Positions 62,241 through 64,000 of a stretch of DNA of 64,000 bases are shown here, piece after piece; position 1 is the first letter of the stretch, and each line of letters opens with the position of its first letter. A program made the position numbers and the translations under genes. The stretch is from Mixophyes australis. Lineage: Eukaryota; Chordata; Amphibia; Anura; Limnodynastidae. Below the pieces are notes generated by a model, which searched no databases, was not told where the DNA came from, and was given only the letters and a program-made list of their open reading frames with translations. The stretch covers positions 86,321,418 through 86,385,417 of the forward strand of contig JAVHZZ010000003.1 in the NCBI GenBank assembly GCA_036250195.1, given 5' to 3'.

Positions 62241-62835
62241 TATAGGAACACTCCTGAATATGAATGTTCAGGTGTATTCTCCAGCATTCAAATTTAGACA
62301 GATTGTGCCATTGTCTCTTACCTGTTCTTGCTCTTCTCTCTTGCAACTTTGTTATCCTCTCGCTGGCTTCTGGAAAGTTGGCATCCTGTTTTGAAAATGC
62401 AAAAATGTATTAAAATGCAAAATGTTAACAAACCCTGAATGATTAAGCCCTTTAGTTAAAACAAAACACTCCATTATGGCCAGCTAAAAGTACCCCATTG
62501 GACAGGCATATATAAGCAATATCTGAATATTTGTTGTCAATCAAATACAAACCTCTACCAGCCCCATCTCACTAATATTTAGTATTCTAGTGATTGCTGA
62601 GACCACCCATGTGACCACCACACAATCATGAGATTCTGCCCCCCAAAGCTGCTCTATTTTTTAAATACCCCCTGCAGCCATTTTCCTTAACCACAACCCC
62701 CCCCCCACAGCCATTTTCCTTGCAGCTATTTTCCTTACCTCCACTCTGTACCTATCCCCCCCCCGTCACATCAAAACTCCCCCAGTCACATATATCAGCC
62801 CCCCTCCTCTGCCCTCCTTCATACATATCAACCTC

Positions 62836-64000
62836 TCTCCCTCCCTATAGATTTTCATGGCAGCCCCCCTCCCACCCTATAGATTTGTATGACAGTCCCC
62901 CTCTCCCTCCCTATACATATGCATGACAGTCCCCCCTCTCCCTCCCTATAGATATGCAGGGAAGTCCCCCCCCTCCCTATAGATATGCAGGGTAGTTCCC
63001 CCCCTCCCTATAGATATGCAGGGTAGTTCCCCCCTCCCTATAGATATGCAGGGTAGTCCCCCCCTTCCTATAGATATGCAGGGCAGTTCCCCCTCCCTAT
63101 AGATATGCAGGGCAGTTCTCCCCCTCCCTATAGATATGCAGGGCAGTTCCCCCCCTTATAGATAAGCAGGGCAGTTCCCCCCCTCACTATAGATATGCAG
63201 GGCAGTTCCCCCCCTTCCCTATAGATATGCAGGGCAGTTCCCCCCTCCCTATAGATATGCAGGGCAGTTCCCCCCCTCCCTATAGATATGCAGGGCAGTT
63301 CCCCCCCTCCATATAGATATGCAGGGCAGTTCCCCCCCTCCCTATAGATATGCAGGGCAGTCCCCCCCCTCCCTATAGATATGCAGGGCAGTTCCCCCCC
63401 TCCCTATAGATATGCAGGGCAGTCCCCCCCCTCCCTATAGATATGCAGGGCAGTTCCCCCCCTCCCTATAGATATGCAGGGCAGTTCCCCCCCTCCCTAT
63501 AGATATGCAGGGCAGTTCCCCCCTCCCTATAGATATGCAGGGCAGTTCCCCCCCTCCCTATAGATATTCAGGGCAGTTCCCCCCCCCTCCCTATAGATAT
63601 GCAGGGCAGTTCCCCCCCTCCCTATAGATATGCAGGGCAGTCCCCCCCTCCCTATAGATATACAGGGCAGTCCCCCCCTCCCTATAGATATACAGGGCAG
63701 TTCCCCCCCTCCCTATAGATATGCAGGGCAGTTCCCCCCCTCCTTATAGATATGCAGGGCAGTACCCCCCTCCCTATAGATATGCAGGGCAGTCCCCTCC
63801 CTCCCTATAGATATGCAGGGCAGTTCCCCCCCTCCCTATAGATATGCAGGGCAGTTCCCCCCCTCCCTATAGATATGCAGGGCAGTTCCCCCCCTCCCTA
63901 TAGATATGCAGGGCAGTTCCCCCCCTCCCTATACATATGCAGGGCAGTTCCCCCCTCCCTATAGATATGCAGGGCAGTTCCCCCCCTCCCTATAGATATT
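62836..64000. repeat. 31-bp C-rich minisatellite, runs off the window
   Basis: Roughly 37 tandem units built on CTCCCTATAGATATGCAGGG plus CAGTTCCCCCC. Units vary by C-run length (4-8) and few substitutions (ATATTC, ATACAG). The first two or three units are diverged (TTTTCATGGCAG, ATTTGTATGACAG), and homogeneity rises to the right. The array continues past 64000. The minus strand has a G-run in every unit. Confidence 0.95.

Overview
The window is vertebrate nuclear DNA, most likely from a frog (anuran amphibian) with a repeat-rich genome. It is AT-rich, with no operons and only one intact host coding region. The rest is a dense mosaic of LINE, LTR, Tc1/mariner, Harbinger-type, Penelope-like and MITE remnants plus microsatellites. 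The amphibian assignment rests on the receptor protein sequence and on the style of the repeats; no database search was possible.

The host gene is AGTR1 (type-1 angiotensin II receptor) on the minus strand, 24681-25766. It is a complete 361-residue class A GPCR in one coding exon, with a splice acceptor 38 nt upstream of the ATG. The peptide-binding and activation residues of mammalian AT1 are kept. Several positions reported to be needed for losartan-type antagonists are changed.

Layout: 441-2409, internally deleted Ty3/gypsy chromovirus-like element (minus). 4861-4894, hammerhead-like fragment. 5851-6838, decayed Tc1 transposon (minus). 7640-7945, dispersed LINE/SINE-tail repeat. 8590-9710, LTR-like sequence. 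9711-10404, solo LTR with a perfect 5-bp target-site duplication (TSD). 12240-13345, Penelope-like remnant split by a second LTR. 14055-14622, LINE 3' end. 15345-16391, fold-back retroelement with 15-bp TSDs. 17040-18910, a second Penelope-like copy interrupted by a multi-hairpin MITE. 19000-27000, AGTR1 and mostly unique AT-rich flanks. 28805-30335, larger LINE fragment. 33891-34279, hAT-like MITE. 37-42 kb, several fold-back MITEs. 42971-43815, an essentially perfect 704-bp palindrome with 15-bp TSDs. 46.6-48.3 kb, two decayed Myb/SANT-MADF transposon genes. 52-56 kb, MITEs and another Penelope/hammerhead-like tail. 62.8-64.0 kb, a C-rich minisatellite running off the window end.

The most interesting structure is a recurring insertion plan seen twice (15345-16391 and 42971-43815). 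It consists of a 15-bp TSD, a 110-120 bp head, an inverted copy of an element's 3' region, a fold point beside a hammerhead-like GAAAYGCGCGTYGG motif, a direct copy, and the TSD again. This fits Penelope-like or ribozyme-bearing non-autonomous retroelements, and the second copy looks very young.
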